The notes under the pieces were generated by a model. The model saw nothing but the letters and a program-made list of their open reading frames with translations, had not been told where the DNA came from and did not search any database. This document shows positions 50,959 to 59,743 of a DNA stretch of 64,000 bases, in pieces. This DNA is from Nonomuraea cavernae (GTDB lineage Bacteria > Actinomycetota > Actinomycetes > Streptosporangiales > Streptosporangiaceae), in contig NZ_BMNH01000027.1 in assembly GCF_014646355.1 (NCBI RefSeq), positions 1 through 64,000 on the forward strand, read 5' to 3'. The first letter of the stretch is position 1. The number at the start of each line of letters is the position of its first letter. A program made the position numbers and the translations under genes.

Positions 50959-52181
50959 GACTCTCCAGACAGGTACTGGCGTGCGGAATCGCACAGGATG
51001 TCCACGAGTGCTTCCAGCTCGGCGAGCCGGACGTGCTCGTCGTCGGTGCCCATCGTGGCCGGGTCGGGCCCGATCACGCAGGCGGGTACGCCCGCGTGGC
51101 GCCACAGCCGGGCGTCGGTGCAGCCGATCCCGGTGGAGGGGACGGGCCGGTGGCCGGTGCGCCGGGTGACGGCCTCGGTCACGGCCGTGACGATGTCCGC
51201 GTTCTCGCCGGTGGAGTTGGCGGGTCCCCGGCCGAGGACCTCGACCCGGCCGCCGGCCTCGCGCGCCAGCTCCTCGACGCGGCCGAGCAGGTCCTGCGGG
51301 TCGACCGTCTCGGGTACGCGCAGGTCGACGCTGAGCCGGCAGTCGGCCGGGCGCATGTTGACCGCCAGGCCGCCGCGGACGGTGCCCAGGTTGAGCGAGA
51401 CCTCCCGGACGATGCGGGCGGCGCCGTCGCCCAGCAGCCGGTCCATCGCCTCGTCGCGGGCGGTCGGCGGCGGGTGTGAGGCCGCGAGCCCGTGGTTGAC
51501 GTCGGCGACGAGGTCGGCCACCCGCCGGGCGAATCCGGCGGCGCGCAGGATCGCGCCCTCCCCGGCGCCGGGGTACGCGGCGTGCATGCTCTGGCCGGGC
51601 ACGTGCACCATGAGCCAGAGGTAGCCGCGTTCGGCCACCCGTACCAGGCCGAGAGACGACGGCTCGGTGCTGACCAGCGCGTCGCCGAGCAGGTCGGGCC
51701 GGCGCCGGAGCAGGCCGCGCGCGCCCATCGGGCCGAAGGTCTCCTCGTCGCACACGAGGACCAGGGAAAGCCGTCCCGGCAGGTCGCCGGCGCTCTCCCG
51801 CAGCCGGCGGGCGGCCACGAGGAACGCCGCGACGCCGCCTTTCATGTCGACCGCTCCCCTGCCGTGCACCCGGTCCGCGGCCCGCCGGGGGCGGGACGGC
51901 GGGCCGGAGGCGGGGAACGTGTCGAGGTGCCCGTTCCACACCAGGTGCCGGCCGTCCCGGCCGGTGGGCCCGAGCACGTCCACGACGATGTTGCGACGGC
52001 GCGCGGCCGGCCGGTCCAGCCGGTGCGGCAGGCCGGCGCGGTCGCAGTACGCGGTCACGACCCCGGCGACGTCGCGCACGTCGCCGGGCGGGTTGGGGCT
52101 GGGCGCGGCCAGCAGGTCGAGGACGAGCGTGCCGAGCTCGTCCCGGAGGGCCGCGCCCGCCGCCGTCGGCGGTGCGGTCAT
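50955..52181 (-). CDS. M20-family metallopeptidase/deacylase (ArgE/DapE-like)
   Basis: This 408-aa zinc-dependent hydrolase has LVWNGHLDTFPA as the first metal block (H-x-D). VHGRGAVDMKGGVAAFLVAA and LVLVCDEETFGPMGARGLL supply the bridging aspartate and catalytic glutamate pair (EE), with ALVSTEPSSLGLVRVAERGY and GQSMHAAYPGAGEGAILRAA in the dimerisation domain. PSTGIGCTDARLWRHAGVPA closes the active site. M20 enzymes remove N-acyl groups (acetylornithine, succinyl-diaminopimelate) or act on carbamoyl amino acids. It overlaps both neighbours by four bases, so it is co-translated. The substrate here is unassigned. Confidence 0.87.
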   Translation of the reverse strand: MTAPPTAAGAALRDELGTLVLDLLAAPSPNPPGDVRDVAGVVTAYCDRAGLPHRLDRPAARRRNIVVDVLGPTGRDGRHLVWNGHLDTFPASGPPSRPRRAADRVHGRGAVDMKGGVAAFLVAARRLRESAGDLPGRLSLVLVCDEETFGPMGARGLLRRRPDLLGDALVSTEPSSLGLVRVAERGYLWLMVHVPGQSMHAAYPGAGEGAILRAAGFARRVADLVADVNHGLAASHPPPTARDEAMDRLLGDGAARIVREVSLNLGTVRGGLAVNMRPADCRLSVDLRVPETVDPQDLLGRVEELAREAGGRVEVLGRGPANSTGENADIVTAVTEAVTRRTGHRPVPSTGIGCTDARLWRHAGVPACVIGPDPATMGTDDEHVRLAELEALVDILCDSARQYLSGES

Positions 52182-53611
52182 CGGGCCGCGCTGATGTCGA
52201 CGCCCAGGTGGTCGAACACGAAGTCCCGCCACGGCCTGCGGTACGGGGAAGCGTAGATCCGGGCCCGCATCGCGGCCGGGGGCGTGGCGTTGACGTTCTC
52301 GAAGAGGGCGACGCGCATGGCGTTGGCGCCGCAGGTCAGGTCCCAGACGAAGTTGAACACCCGGTTCTTGGCCTCCGCGCTGACGCCCGTGCCGGGGAGG
52401 AACTCCGCGAGCATCTCCCCGACCGAGCCGTCGGCGAACTGCCGCTCCGAGAAGCGGCTGATCAGGCCCTGGCCGGAGATCTCCCGCAGCAGCTGCAGCA
52501 TCCGCGGGTAGCTCTCGACGGAGTGCAGGCGCCCGGCGGTGACGTACCGCTCGGCCGGGACGAGGACGCCGTTGGCGTAGGCGGCGGTGTCCTCGGCGGC
52601 GAGCACGTGGGCGCGCAGCCCGGTGGCGTAGGCGCTGATCTCCGAGACGGCGTCGCGCACCTGCGGGATGTTCTCCGTGCCCAGCACCTCGACGATCGCC
52701 TGGGCGGCGCCCGCGAGGATCTCGGACTTGTAGGACAGCCGGGCCAGGATGTGCCAGAGCGCGAGGGCGCCCAGCTCGTGGTACAGGCCCAGCATCTGCT
52801 CGTTGCGGAAGGAGAACACGTGCTCGCGGGGCACGAAGACCCGGTCGAAGACGAGCAGCGAGTCGGGCTCCTCGCCGCGCACGTCCAGGGGGTGCTCGTC
52901 GGTGGTGCCCGGCATGATCACCGGCTCCCGGGCCACCATCGTGAGGCCCGGCGCGTTGAGCGGCACGTAGCAGAACAGGTTGGCGTCGGGGTCGGCGCCC
53001 GGCGTCAGCAGGGTGACGACGGTGCCGACGTGGGAGTGGACCGCCCCGGAGGCGCACGGCTTGGCACCGTACAGGACCAGCCCGTCCTTGCGCTCCTCGA
53101 CGCAGCGGAGCCGGCCGGGCTTCTGCGCGGTCGGCACCGACCGGTCCGACTGGACGTCGGCGACGATGTCGGCGCTCATCGCGTTGTTCGCCCGGCCCCA
53201 GTCGATGAACGTGTCGATGTTCCGCGCCCACTCCTCGCTGCTGGGGGCGATGCGGTCGGCGACCGAGAGCAGGCCCAGCGCGTTGAACGAGCCGTAGTCC
53301 GGCGGCCGCCCGAACACCCCGAAGGTGTGGTAGGTGGACAGCCGGGCGAGCTCGCGCCGGGCGACCAGGTCGTCCTTGGTCCGGGGCACCTGCCAGGCGC
53401 GGCTGGCGGGCTTCCCCGTCTCCTCGTCCTGGTAGGTGGCGATCTCGGCCGTCTCGGGCCGGTGCTGCATGTCGTAGAGGGCGGCGACGGTGTCCACGGC
53501 GTCCCGGAACTGCGGGTGCGTGGTGACGTCGGACACCCGTGAGCCGTCGGAGGCCAGCACGACGCGGCCGTCGCGCAGGCTCGCCCGGTACTCGTCACCG
53601 GTCTTGAGCAT
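52178..53611 (-). CDS. HpaB-type FADH2-dependent monooxygenase
   Basis: This is a 477-aa member of the 4-hydroxyphenylacetate 3-hydroxylase large-component family. It opens LKTGDEYRASLRDGRVVLAS, with STYHTFGVFGRPPDYGSFNA. The flavin/substrate core is NNAMSADIVADVQSDRSVPT, CASGAVHSHVGTVVTLL and PLNAPGLTMVAREPVIMPGT. The loop LDVRGEEPDSLLVFDRVFVP and the C-terminal VFNFVWDLTCGANAMRVALF complete it. Members use reduced FAD supplied by a partner and oxidise phenols, pyrroles, or, in some cases, N-heterocycles. The reductase gene lies 5 bases upstream. ATG 53611 has TTGAGGACC before it. The substrate class may be an aromatic or heteroaromatic compound. Confidence 0.87.
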   Translation of the reverse strand: MLKTGDEYRASLRDGRVVLASDGSRVSDVTTHPQFRDAVDTVAALYDMQHRPETAEIATYQDEETGKPASRAWQVPRTKDDLVARRELARLSTYHTFGVFGRPPDYGSFNALGLLSVADRIAPSSEEWARNIDTFIDWGRANNAMSADIVADVQSDRSVPTAQKPGRLRCVEERKDGLVLYGAKPCASGAVHSHVGTVVTLLTPGADPDANLFCYVPLNAPGLTMVAREPVIMPGTTDEHPLDVRGEEPDSLLVFDRVFVPREHVFSFRNEQMLGLYHELGALALWHILARLSYKSEILAGAAQAIVEVLGTENIPQVRDAVSEISAYATGLRAHVLAAEDTAAYANGVLVPAERYVTAGRLHSVESYPRMLQLLREISGQGLISRFSERQFADGSVGEMLAEFLPGTGVSAEAKNRVFNFVWDLTCGANAMRVALFENVNATPPAAMRARIYASPYRRPWRDFVFDHLGVDISAAR

Positions 53612-53616
53612 GGTCC

Positions 53617-54204
53617 TCAACCTTCGATGGGGTCGTCGGGGAGACGGTAGAAGTCACGGTCGTAGTAGAGGAGCGGCGCGAGGGCGGGGTCGCCCTCGCG
53701 GACCCGCTCCACCCGGGCGAAGAGCACGTCGTGGTCGCCGACGGTCACGACCTGCGAGACGGCGCAGTCGAAGTGGGCGAGCGCGCCGTGCACCGACGGC
53801 GCCGGCGGGACGGCGGCGCCGTCGTGCGGATCCCAGCGCCGGTTCGACGCCGGATGGGGGATGCCGGTCTCCCCCAGTCCCTCGGCCTCCGGGGAGAAGG
53901 ACTCCAGGAACTTGGGGGCGCCGGGCGCGGCGGCCGCGCGGGCGATGTGGACCTGGTCGGCTGACAGCACCGAGACGCCCACGCGGCCGTGCAGGCGCGC
54001 GGCCCGCATGACCGCCGTGTGCGAGAACAGGCAGATCGACACGATCGGCGGGTCGAGGGTCACCGACGAGAAGCTTGACGCGGTGACGCCCCACGGGCGG
54101 CCGGACACGAACGAGCTCACGACCACGACGGTGGCGGGAACCCGGCGCAGCACGCTGCGGACGGAGTCACAGAGACCCGCTTCTGCAGTCTGACTGAAAC
54201 TCAT
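53617..54204 (-). CDS. Flavin reductase (HpaC-like)
   Basis: This 195-aa flavin reductase-like domain shows VLRRVPATVVVVSSFVSGRP, GVTASSFSSVTLDPPIVSIC, the loop ARLHGRVGVSVLSADQVHIA, and HFDCAVSQVVTVGDHDVLFA. It reduces FAD or FMN with NAD(P)H for the adjacent HpaB-type monooxygenase, making a two-component system. It is the first gene of the minus-strand run down to 47273. The 95-base divergent region to the ureohydrolase gene carries the promoters of both runs. Confidence 0.88.
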   Translation of the reverse strand: MSFSQTAEAGLCDSVRSVLRRVPATVVVVSSFVSGRPWGVTASSFSSVTLDPPIVSICLFSHTAVMRAARLHGRVGVSVLSADQVHIARAAAAPGAPKFLESFSPEAEGLGETGIPHPASNRRWDPHDGAAVPPAPSVHGALAHFDCAVSQVVTVGDHDVLFARVERVREGDPALAPLLYYDRDFYRLPDDPIEG

Positions 54205-54299
54205 GCAGTGATACTACAGATCGCGTATTCTGAGCGCAATGTCCCCAGCCAGTGCGGCCGGGAACGGAAGCAGCGCTCTCCCTGAACGGAAAGAACGGA
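54205..54299. promoter_or_regulatory. Divergent promoter region of reductase and ureohydrolase runs
   Basis: These 95 bases separate the minus-strand flavin reductase and the plus-strand ureohydrolase. ACTACAGATCGCGTATTCTG contains a plausible -10 element (TATTCT) on the plus strand, and TGCAGTGATACTACAG near the reductase start is a loose CTGCAG-like pair. No further structure is seen. Confidence 0.4.
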
Positions 54300-55274
54300 A
54301 TGGAAACCAACCGCCCCGTCGGGCCGGTGTCCGGCACCGAGGTCCCCCGCTACGCCGGGCCCGCCACCTTCGCCCGCCTGCCCCGCACCGACCAGGTCGG
54401 CAAGGCCGACCTCGCCGTCATCGGCGCGCCGTTCGACAGCGGCGTCAGCTACCGTCCGGGGGCCCGGTTCGGCCCCTCCCACATCCGTCAGTCCTCCCGG
54501 CTGCTGCGGCCCTACAACCCGGCGTTGGACCGTTCCCCGTTCGGGGTCGTGCAGGTCGCCGACGCCGGTGACATGGTCATCAACCCGTTCGACATCACGG
54601 AGGCCGTCGGGCAGATCCAGGAGCAGGCCGGGGCGCTGACCGGTGCGGGCACGCGCCTGGTGACCCTCGGCGGGGACCACACGGTCGCGCTGCCGCTGCT
54701 GCGGGACCTGCACCGCCACCACGGCGAGCTGGCGGTGCTGCACTTCGACGCGCACCTGGACACCTGGGACACCTACTTCGGCGCGCCGGTCACCCACGGC
54801 ACGCCGTTCCGGCGGGCGTCCGAGGAGGGTCTGCTGGACCCCGAGGGCTGCCTGCACGTCGGCATCCGAGGGTCCGTGTACGCCAAGGAGGATCTCACCG
54901 ACGACGCCCGGCTCGGGTTCCAGCAGCTGACCAGCCGCCAGTTCGCCCACGAGCGGCTCGACACGCTGATCGAGGTCATGCTGCGACGGCTCGGCGACCG
55001 TCCCGTCTACGTCTCGGTGGACATCGACGTGCTCGATCCGGCGCACGCGCCCGGGACCGGCACCCCGGAGGCCGGCGGCCTGACCAGCCGGGAGCTGCTG
55101 GAGCTGCTGCGCGCCCTCGACGGGCGCAACGTGGTGGGCGCGGACGTCGTCGAGGTGGCGCCGGCCTACGACCACGCGGAGCTGACCGGCGTCGCGGCCG
55201 CCCACGTCACCTACGAGCTGCTGACCGTGATGGCCGGCGGCGGCCACGTCAGCGACACCACTCCGGCCCGCTGA
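54300..55274 (+). CDS. speB: Agmatinase/guanidino-ureohydrolase
   Basis: This is a 324-aa ureohydrolase with two manganese sites: GGDHTVALPLLRDLHRHHGE, LAVLHFDAHLDTWDTYFG (the DAHLDT carries metal ligands) and VYVSVDIDVLDPAHAPGTGT. TPEAGGLTSRELLELLRALD is also typical. It releases urea from a guanidino group, as in agmatine to putrescine, or from guanidinobutyrate or similar. Side-chain preference cannot be read. ATG 54300 follows GAACGGA. Upstream GTG 54252 is possible. It faces the monooxygenase run and, with the polyamine-type importer, suggests the substrate has a guanidinium group. Confidence 0.85.
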   Translation: METNRPVGPVSGTEVPRYAGPATFARLPRTDQVGKADLAVIGAPFDSGVSYRPGARFGPSHIRQSSRLLRPYNPALDRSPFGVVQVADAGDMVINPFDITEAVGQIQEQAGALTGAGTRLVTLGGDHTVALPLLRDLHRHHGELAVLHFDAHLDTWDTYFGAPVTHGTPFRRASEEGLLDPEGCLHVGIRGSVYAKEDLTDDARLGFQQLTSRQFAHERLDTLIEVMLRRLGDRPVYVSVDIDVLDPAHAPGTGTPEAGGLTSRELLELLRALDGRNVVGADVVEVAPAYDHAELTGVAAAHVTYELLTVMAGGGHVSDTTPAR

Positions 55275-56877
55275 CCTCGACGTCGCGGCCGGCGTACACG
55301 GGTGCGCCGGCCACGAACGTGGCCGCGACCGGCGCGCCGAGCCGGGCTTCGAGCCCTTCCGGCCGCCGGGGGTCGGCGTCGAGCACCGCGAAGTCCGCCG
55401 GGGCGCCCGGTCGCAGCGCGCCGGCCGGGCCGGGCCCGGGGCGCACCGACGCCGACCCGCTCGTGTACAGACGCAGCGCCTGTACCGGAGTGAGCCGCTC
55501 CTGTTCACCGAGCATCTCCCCTTCCCGGGACCGTCGCGTCACGCAGCTCCACATGCCCTGCCAGGGGTCGGGGCCCGCGCACGGGTAGTCCGACGAACCG
55601 CCCACCGGGACACCGGCCTCGATGAGGGTCCGGTGCCGGATGAGCCGCCCCATCCGGGCGCGCCCGTAGGTGTCCGCGAGCCGCTCTCCGTGCTCATGGA
55701 TGTACGAGCCGAACGGCACGACGCCCCAGCCCTGGCGCCGGATCGCGGGCACCTGGTCGTCGCGGACGACGCTGCCGTGCTCGATCCGCCCGCTCAGCCC
55801 CGTCCGCTCCGACGCGCGCAACAGCACGTCGATCGCCGCGTCGCCGTTGGCGTGCACGGCCAGGAGGAGGCCGAGGGAGGCGGCCAGCCGCAACTCCCGC
55901 GCGACGTCGTCGGCGGTGCGCAGCTGTTGCGGGTCTCCGTCCGGCACGGGCTCGCTCAGCAGGCACGTCCCGCCGTTGAGCGCGCCGTCCACGAACGACT
56001 TCAGCCCGATCAGGCGCAGCCGGGGGCCGCCGCGCTCGCCGAGCCGGCGCGCCAGGTCGGGATCACCGACCGGCGCCAGCGCCGAGTAGCGCGGCGAGGC
56101 GCCCTCGGCCTGGATCCGTTCGAGCAGGTCCCATCCGGTCTCGCCGCACAGCGCCTCGGTCAGCGCCGTGACGCCGCGGCTCAGGTAGTCGCGCTGGATC
56201 CGCCGCAGCGCCGCGAGGCGGTCCTCGAAGCCGGCCAGGGCGACCCGGCCGGGGTGGCGGGCGAGGGCCGGCTCCATGATGTCGAACATCGCCTGCTCGA
56301 AGACGCGGCCGGTGGCGAGACCGTCGGACCCGGTCTCCACCCAGCCGTTCGCCGGCACCGCCGCCGCGATCACCGCGCCGGTGTCGTCGGCGAAGCCCAT
56401 GCGGGCCAGGCCGGCCGTGTTGGCGTACCCCCAGTGGCCGTTCGCGTGCACCACCACCAGCGGGTCGGCCGGGCAGACGCGGTCGAGCAGGCGCCGGTCC
56501 ACGGCGGCGCCGCCGCACCGCTCCTCCAGCCAGCCCACGAGTTTCACCCAGCCGTTGCTGCGGCCCGCCCGCCCCACCGCGGCGGCCACCCGCCGCGGAT
56601 CGCGCTGGTCCGGCGGCGACAGGCTGACGTGGCACAGCTCGTCGGCGGCGATCGTCGGATGGCAGTGCGCGTCCTCCAGGCCGGGGATGACCCAGCGGCG
56701 GCCCAGGTCGACCACGTCGGCGTCCGGCCACGCGCCGGACAGCTCGCCGAACGGGCCGACCGCCGCGACCCTGCCGCCCGCCACGGCGAGCGCGTCCGCG
56801 GGCCGGCCCGCCCAGCCGGCCTCCGGCAGGACGGCGCGGGCCCGGAACAGGCTTACCCGCCCGTCGGGATCAGCCAT
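55249..56877 (-). CDS. Amidohydrolase family protein (YtcJ-like)
   Basis: This is a 542-aa second YtcJ-type enzyme. It has VIPGLEDAHCHPTIAADELC, HANGHWGYANTAGLARMGFA, LKSFVDGALNGGTCLLSEPV, LAVHANGDAAIDVLLRASER, GRIEHGSVVRDDQVPAIRRQ and VPVGGSSDYPCAGPDPWQGM, which supply the metal and catalytic residues. It is distinct from the 48509 protein in the middle region. Its end overlaps the convergent ureohydrolase by 26 bases, and its start overlaps the ATP-binding transporter gene by 25 bases. It is the last gene of the transporter operon. Confidence 0.87.
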   Translation of the reverse strand: MADPDGRVSLFRARAVLPEAGWAGRPADALAVAGGRVAAVGPFGELSGAWPDADVVDLGRRWVIPGLEDAHCHPTIAADELCHVSLSPPDQRDPRRVAAAVGRAGRSNGWVKLVGWLEERCGGAAVDRRLLDRVCPADPLVVVHANGHWGYANTAGLARMGFADDTGAVIAAAVPANGWVETGSDGLATGRVFEQAMFDIMEPALARHPGRVALAGFEDRLAALRRIQRDYLSRGVTALTEALCGETGWDLLERIQAEGASPRYSALAPVGDPDLARRLGERGGPRLRLIGLKSFVDGALNGGTCLLSEPVPDGDPQQLRTADDVARELRLAASLGLLLAVHANGDAAIDVLLRASERTGLSGRIEHGSVVRDDQVPAIRRQGWGVVPFGSYIHEHGERLADTYGRARMGRLIRHRTLIEAGVPVGGSSDYPCAGPDPWQGMWSCVTRRSREGEMLGEQERLTPVQALRLYTSGSASVRPGPGPAGALRPGAPADFAVLDADPRRPEGLEARLGAPVAATFVAGAPVYAGRDVEVSGPEWCR

Positions 56878-57956
56878 GCGTTGCTCGCAGAGAACCGCAG
56901 GCCGACCGTGCCCCCCACGCCGGGGATCCCGGTCGTCTCACCGCCCGTCCGCACGGTCACCTCACGGCCGGTCTCCGTCGTGACGATCACCCGCTGCTCC
57001 GAGCCGAGGTAGACGACGTCGCGGACGGTGCCCCGGCAGGCCGCGCCCTCGTCGTCGGCGGGAAGGACCTTGACGTCCTCCGGCCGGAACATCACGCAGT
57101 GCTCGTCCCCGGACGGGGCCTCCCGGCCGCCCGGCCAGTCCGGCAGCGGGATCTGGCACTCCGGGGTCGCGAGGGCGGTGGCGCCGTCCCGCTCGACGAG
57201 CTTGCCCTCGATCAGGTTGCTGTCGCCGAGGAACTCCGCGACGAACCGCGTCGCGGGCCGGCGGTAGAGCTCGTCGGGCGTACCGACCTGCTCGATCCGG
57301 CCCTGGTCGAAGACGACCACGCGGTCCGAGAGCGCCATCGCCTCCTCCTGGTCATGGGTGACGAACAGGAACGTGATCCCGACCTCGCGGTGGACGCGCT
57401 TGATCTCCAGCTGCAGCCGCTGGCGCAGCTTCTTGTCGAGGGCGCTCAGGGGCTCGTCCATCAGCAGGATCGGCGGGTCGAAGACGAGCGCCCGGGTCAG
57501 GGCGACGCGCTGCTGCTGGCCGCCGGACAGCTCCCGCGGACGGCGCTTCTCGAAACCGGTGAGGTTCACCATCTCCAGGGCGGCGCGCACCCGCTCGCGG
57601 ATCTGGTCCTTGGGGTACTTCCGTTCGACCAGCGGGAACGCGACGTTGTCCCAGACGGACATGTGCGGGAACAGCGCGTAGTTCTGGAAGACCATCCCGA
57701 GGTTGCGCTGATGCGGGGGCAGGTCGGCGATGTTCCGGCCGTGCAGCACGATCTCGCCCGCCGTCGGCGAGATGAAGCCGGCGATCATGTTCAGGGTCGT
57801 GGTCTTGCCCGAACCGCTGGGGCCGAGGAAGGTCACGAACTCGCCGCGGCGGATCTGGAGATCGACGCCGCTGACGGCCGCCGTGTCGGTGCCCGGGTAC
57901 TGCTTGGAGACGCCGCGCAGCTCCAGGGCGAGGTCGGTGTCCACTGCAACGGTCAT
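56853..57956 (-). CDS. potA: PotA-like ABC transporter ATP-binding protein
   Basis: This is a 367-aa ABC ATPase of the polyamine/opine (PotA) family. It has Walker A FLGPSGSGKTTTLNMIAGFI, the Q-loop MVFQNYALFPHMSVWDNVAF, the signature LSGGQQQRVALTRALVFDPP, and Walker B LLMDEPLSALDKKLRQRLQL with the switch histidine in LFVTHDQEEAMALSDRVVV. A TOBE domain fills the last 100 residues (CVMFRPEDVKVLPADDEG). It energises the two permeases encoded next, overlapping PotC by four bases. Confidence 0.93.
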   Translation of the reverse strand: MTVAVDTDLALELRGVSKQYPGTDTAAVSGVDLQIRRGEFVTFLGPSGSGKTTTLNMIAGFISPTAGEIVLHGRNIADLPPHQRNLGMVFQNYALFPHMSVWDNVAFPLVERKYPKDQIRERVRAALEMVNLTGFEKRRPRELSGGQQQRVALTRALVFDPPILLMDEPLSALDKKLRQRLQLEIKRVHREVGITFLFVTHDQEEAMALSDRVVVFDQGRIEQVGTPDELYRRPATRFVAEFLGDSNLIEGKLVERDGATALATPECQIPLPDWPGGREAPSGDEHCVMFRPEDVKVLPADDEGAACRGTVRDVVYLGSEQRVIVTTETGREVTVRTGGETTGIPGVGGTVGLRFSASNAWLIPTGG

Positions 57957-58765
57957 CGCTTTGACCTTCCGTTGGCGCTGTCGGAGAAGAGGAACTTCGT
58001 CGAGACGAGAATGAGCACGGTGCTGACCAGGAGGATCAGGGTCGAGGCCGCGGCGATGGTGGGGTTGATGTCCCGCGTCACGCTGGAGTACATCTCGACC
58101 GGGAGCGTCCGCAGGCCGGGGCTGACGATGAAGAGCGAGACGACCACCTCGTCGAACGAGGTGACGAACGCGAACAACCCGCCGGCCAGCATGCCCGGGG
58201 CGATCAGCGGCAGCGTCACGCGCAGGAACACCCGGTGCGGGCGGGCGCCCAGCACCCGGGCGGCGCGCTCCAACTGGCCGTCCACCACTCGCAGCGCGCT
58301 GCCCACCGTGATCATCACGTAGGGGACCGCGAGGACGCAGTGCGCGGCGACGAAGCCGGGCACCGTGCCGATCAGCCCCCAGCGCAGGAACATCGCGTAG
58401 ACCCCGATGCCCAGCACCACGATCGGGACGACCAGCGGGGCGATCCCCACCATCTCCAGCACCCCGCGGCCCCGGAACCGCCCGCGGACCACGGCGAACG
58501 CGCCGAGCGTCCCGATCACCACGGAGATGACCATCACCAGGACGCCGATCAGGAGCGAGGACTTGAGCGCGTCGATCCAGACCGGGTTCTCGAAGAACTC
58601 CTGGTACCAGCGGAGCGAGTAGCCGGACGGGGGGAAGGTCAGCGTGCGCTCGGAGGCGAAGCTCATCGGGATGACGACGAGCGGCGGCGCCGTCATCCAG
58701 ATGGCCACGATGGCGGCCATGAGGTAGAGCCAGCGCGGCCGGCTCCTGGTCTCCGTGCTGGTCAT
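57953..58765 (-). CDS. potC: PotC-like ABC transporter permease
   Basis: This 270-aa inner-membrane protein has six predicted helices (YLMAAIVAIWMTAPPLVVIP, SSLLIGVLVMVISVVIGTLG, VGIAPLVVPIVVLGIGVYAM, VAAHCVLAVPYVMITVGSAL and two near the C-terminus) and the cytoplasmic EAA loop ERAARVLGARPHRVFLRVTL with PLIAPGMLAG. It pairs with the PotB-like protein. Both neighbours overlap it by four bases (ATGA), so the gene order potD-potB-potC-potA is tightly coupled. Confidence 0.92.
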   Translation of the reverse strand: MTSTETRSRPRWLYLMAAIVAIWMTAPPLVVIPMSFASERTLTFPPSGYSLRWYQEFFENPVWIDALKSSLLIGVLVMVISVVIGTLGAFAVVRGRFRGRGVLEMVGIAPLVVPIVVLGIGVYAMFLRWGLIGTVPGFVAAHCVLAVPYVMITVGSALRVVDGQLERAARVLGARPHRVFLRVTLPLIAPGMLAGGLFAFVTSFDEVVVSLFIVSPGLRTLPVEMYSSVTRDINPTIAAASTLILLVSTVLILVSTKFLFSDSANGRSKR

Positions 58766-59625
58766 TTCTTGTCCACCGTTCCGCCGAAGGCCTGCTGGAC
58801 GTTGACGACCCGGCTCATGAGGCCGACGAAGACGAGGGTCAGCACGGCGAGCACCACGGCCATGGCGCCGCCGCTGGCCCAGTCGAGCCGCTCGGTGACC
58901 TGCCGGACGATCAACTGGGACATCATCGAGTTCTGCGGTGAGCCGAGGATCACCGGCGTGATGTAGAAGCCGAGCGCGAGGATGAAGACGAGGACGCTGC
59001 CGGCGAACAGCCCCGGCAGGCTCTGCGGGAAGTACACCCGCCAGAAGGCCCGGACCGGTGTCGCCCCCATCGACTGGGCGGCCAGCAGGTCGGAACGCTC
59101 GATCTTCTGGAGGTTGTTGTAGAGCGGCAGCACCATGAAGGGCAGCAGGATCTGCGCCATGCCGATGACCACGCCCGTGGTGTTGCGGATCAGGTGCACC
59201 TGTTCGAGCCCGATCGCGGCCAGGACCGCCTTGATCGGTCCGGTGTCCTGCAGGAGCACCAGCCACGCGTACGTACGGACCATGAGGCTGGTCCAGAACG
59301 GCAGCAACACCAGCACGAGCAGTGCCCGGCGCAGCCGCGGACCGGCCAGGGTCATCAGGTAGGCGTACGGGTAGGCGAACAGCAGGCAGGTCACGGTGCA
59401 GACGACCGCGACGAAGAACGTGCGGAACAGGATCGTGCGATAGGCGGGCGTGCCGAGGAAGTCCCCGTAGCTCTGCAGGGTCAGCGCGCCGTCCGGGTCG
59501 AGAAACGAGCGCCGCACCAGTTCCAGGACCGGGATGGCGAAGAATGCGACGAGCAGGACGAGCAGGGGGATCGCCAGGTGGATCCCCCGTAGTCGCCGGG
59601 TCGTCTGCTGGGCGAGCTTCAGCAT
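58762..59625 (-). CDS. potB: PotB-like ABC transporter permease
   Basis: This 287-aa permease has helices HLAIPLLVLLVAFFAIPVLE, TFFVAVVCTVTCLLFAYPYA, ALLVLVLLPFWTSLMVRTYA, GVVIGMAQILLPFMVLPLY, SVLVFILALGFYITPVIL and AMAVVLAVLTLVFVGLMSRV. The EAA loop is RSDLLAAQSMGATPVRAFWR with VYFPQSLPGL. ATG 59625 is 118 bases after the substrate-binding protein gene. It forms the channel with PotC for a cationic substrate. Confidence 0.92.
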   Translation of the reverse strand: MLKLAQQTTRRLRGIHLAIPLLVLLVAFFAIPVLELVRRSFLDPDGALTLQSYGDFLGTPAYRTILFRTFFVAVVCTVTCLLFAYPYAYLMTLAGPRLRRALLVLVLLPFWTSLMVRTYAWLVLLQDTGPIKAVLAAIGLEQVHLIRNTTGVVIGMAQILLPFMVLPLYNNLQKIERSDLLAAQSMGATPVRAFWRVYFPQSLPGLFAGSVLVFILALGFYITPVILGSPQNSMMSQLIVRQVTERLDWASGGAMAVVLAVLTLVFVGLMSRVVNVQQAFGGTVDKK

Positions 59626-59743
59626 GCCGTGGTTCCCGCTCCTGTCGTGCTTCGGTCGGCCATGAGACGTCGGATGGGCCGATGACGCGGGTGCCGCCTC
59701 TGGACGGCGCCCGCGTTCATCGCGAAGGTGGTGGACGCTCTGG

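Noticed and set aside
50955..53231. 758-codon minus-strand frame
   Set aside because: Beyond the M20 start at 52181 it is the out-of-frame shadow of the HpaB-type monooxygenase.
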